Origin: Streptomyces europaeiscabiei
Lineage (GTDB): Bacteria; Actinomycetota; Actinomycetes; Streptomycetales; Streptomycetaceae
Assembly (NCBI RefSeq): GCF_036346855.1
Contig: NZ_CP107841.1
Coordinates: 9,614,001 to 9,678,000, forward strand
Direction of reading: 5' to 3'
Length of the DNA: 64,000 bases
The notes under the pieces were generated by a model that saw only the letters and a program-made list of their open reading frames with translations, was not told where the DNA came from and made no database searches. The position numbers were made by a program, and so were the translations under genes. Shown here piece after piece: positions 62,546 through 64,000 of this stretch (positions are counted from its first letter, which is position 1; each line of letters starts with the position of its first letter).

Positions 62546-63970
62546 ATGAAGAGACGTACGCTGCTCGGCGCCGCACTCGCCGGCGCCGTCGTGAGCCCCG
62601 TCCTCGGCGCCGCCACCGCCCGCGCCGCCGACCCCGGCCCGTCCGTCAGCCAGACCGGCAACACGCTGCTCGACAGCCAGGCCATCTTCTTCGTGTCCTA
62701 CGACGGCCTGGTCAACAACAACTCGTTCCAGAAGAACGGTCTGCTGACCTACAAGGGCTACCAGTACGCCGTCTGGTACACCGCCGACCGCAACGCCGTC
62801 GTCGGCCGCCGCGTCCTCGGCTCCAGCACCTGGTCCACCGTCAAGGTCGGCCACACACTGCGCTACAACGACTCCCACAACGTCATCTCCATGGGCGTCT
62901 CCAAGGTCGACGGCCGCCTCCACCTCAACATGGACTCGCACAGCGACGGCTTCACCTACGTCAAGTCGGTCGCCGGGCTCATGGACAACCCGGCCGGGCT
63001 CAGCTGGACCACGAGCCGCTTCGGCGCCCCACAGTCCACCCTCGACGGGCTGGCGCTCACCTCGCAGTTCACCTACCCGCAGTTCGTCTCGATGCCCGAC
63101 GGCAAGCTCCAGCTGAGCTACCGCGTCGGCATCTCCGGCAACGGCCGCAACGCCATCGCCGAGTACAACGGCACCTCCTGGACCAACCTCGGCGAGTGGA
63201 CCAGCTCCACCGGCACGTACACCAGCGAGCACGGCTCCAGCTCCGTCCGCAACATGTACCTGCACGGCATCGACTACGACAAGAACGGGCGCCTGCACTC
63301 CTTCTTCACCTGGCGCGAGCAGAACGGCGCCGTGATGTGCAACGGCGGCGGCATCACCAACCACGACACCGGCTACGTCTTCTCGGACGACCGGGGCCGC
63401 ACCTGGCGCAACAACGCGGGCACGGTCGTCGGCACCACCGGCGGTTCCGACAAGGTCGCCGTCACCGACGCCGGACTGGTGATCGACGCGCTGAACCCGG
63501 ACCACTCCCTGATGAACCAGGAGAGCCAGTTCACCGACTCGGCCGGCCGCCCGCACGCGATCATCAGCTACGTCCCCGGCCGCTTCGGTCAGTGCACGAC
63601 GAACTACGTCACCAACCGCACCGCGAACGGCCGCGCCTTCCACGTCCGCAAGAACTCCTCCGGCACCTGGCAGAAGACCGAGATCCCGGTCGCGCTCGGC
63701 TCCAGCCAGCGCACCAAGCTGGCCCTCGACAAGTACAACAACGCGTACGCGATCCTGCCCTTCGGCCGGATATGGGGCGCCTCCGCGGCCTCCGGCTACA
63801 CCGACTGGAAGTCGCTGTTCGACCCCAGCGCCCTCAACGCCTTCGGCGAGGTCGTGATCGACGAGACCCGCATCGCCCAGGACAATGTCCTGTCCGTGAT
63901 GTACCAGGTGAAGTCCAGCGGTACGACACCGTCGGCGCTCCGCGTCGTCGACTTCGCCCTGCCCGCCTGA
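62546..63970 (+). CDS. Secreted BNR-type beta-propeller protein, candidate rhamnose-glycan enzyme
   Basis: The 474-residue protein starts with a Tat signal (M-K-R-R-T-L-L-G-A-A-L-A-G-A, cleavage after A-R-A-A near 29). The body has the repeated beta-strand and Y-D-K-N-G-R-L-H-S, F-S-D-D-R-G-R-T-W and L-D-K-Y-N-N-A-Y features of BNR_4-type propellers. Proteins of this fold include ulvan lyases and enzymes acting on terminal rhamnose-glucuronate units; sialidases share only the Asp-box. It is last in the rhamnose operon, 59 bases after rhaM. I infer an extracellular enzyme that frees rhamnose-containing sugars. The exact family is unproven. Confidence 0.8.
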   Translation: MKRRTLLGAALAGAVVSPVLGAATARAADPGPSVSQTGNTLLDSQAIFFVSYDGLVNNNSFQKNGLLTYKGYQYAVWYTADRNAVVGRRVLGSSTWSTVKVGHTLRYNDSHNVISMGVSKVDGRLHLNMDSHSDGFTYVKSVAGLMDNPAGLSWTTSRFGAPQSTLDGLALTSQFTYPQFVSMPDGKLQLSYRVGISGNGRNAIAEYNGTSWTNLGEWTSSTGTYTSEHGSSSVRNMYLHGIDYDKNGRLHSFFTWREQNGAVMCNGGGITNHDTGYVFSDDRGRTWRNNAGTVVGTTGGSDKVAVTDAGLVIDALNPDHSLMNQESQFTDSAGRPHAIISYVPGRFGQCTTNYVTNRTANGRAFHVRKNSSGTWQKTEIPVALGSSQRTKLALDKYNNAYAILPFGRIWGASAASGYTDWKSLFDPSALNAFGEVVIDETRIAQDNVLSVMYQVKSSGTTPSALRVVDFALPA

Positions 63971-64000
63971 TCCAACGCACCAGGGCAACGTTTCTGCCGC

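Noticed and set aside
62324..63988. A 554-codon minus-strand open frame opposite the propeller gene
   Set aside because: Composition is Val/Gly/Ala/Asp monotony with no motif, while the plus strand has a clear Tat signal and repeats.

Overview
This window looks like a stretch of Streptomyces chromosome. The DNA is very GC-rich with strong G/C bias at third codon positions. GTG starts and 4-bp ATGA/GTGA gene overlaps are frequent. It carries B12 riboswitches, an ECF41-type sigma factor, a FurA-KatG pair and the intergenic element GGGGCGCGGGGAACTGCGCGA known from streptomycetes. I saw no rRNA, tRNA, CRISPR array, transposase or phage gene.

Layout. (1) 1-410: 3' end of a D-2-hydroxyacid dehydrogenase. 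(2) 700-16230: cobalamin biosynthesis (cobL, cobM, cbiD, cobK, cobIJ, cobH, cobG, cobN) around a FecCD/BtuCD-type ABC importer. Two B12 riboswitches control the importer and cobN. A 44-bp tandem repeat inside a 44-bp inverted repeat lies between cobM and the importer. (3) 16228-29438: a catabolic island of three transcription units: permease/aldehyde dehydrogenase/gamma-glutamyl hydrolase; ferredoxin/ferredoxin reductase/acetoacetate-decarboxylase-like/homoprotocatechuate-type ring-cleavage genes/TetR; and glutamine-synthetase-like ligase/P450. Each unit has the same 18-bp palindrome at its promoter. I infer one TetR-controlled pathway for a probably aromatic amine that is activated by gamma-glutamylation; this is the best candidate here for an undescribed system. 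(4) 29634-44471: regulators and single genes (LacI, ECF41, AraC, FAD monooxygenase, DctA-like transporter, RidA, Gfo/Idh/MocA dehydrogenase, IdnD/IdnO, IclR, SDR). It also holds gene debris: two broken copies of a sugar-binding protein, and a reverse-strand B12 riboswitch followed by a scrap of an ABC ATPase. (5) 44717-48755: katG and its Fur regulator, a decayed small gene and a methyltransferase. (6) 48879-49092: a long imperfect inverted repeat. (7) 49211-63970: lutABC, rhaB, a rhamnulose-phosphate aldolase/dehydrogenase fusion and rhaI on the minus strand, divergent from a rhamnose ABC importer, rhamnose mutarotase and a secreted beta-propeller protein.

How the genes work together. Region 2 makes the corrin ring and takes up a corrinoid or related ligand under B12 feedback. 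Region 3 would import an amine, glutamylate it, oxidise it and cleave a catechol product. Region 7 could take L-rhamnose from import to DHAP plus L-lactaldehyde, then L-lactate (fusion protein) and pyruvate (LutABC). The secreted protein may supply the rhamnose. All functions are read from sequence recognition alone; no database search was run.
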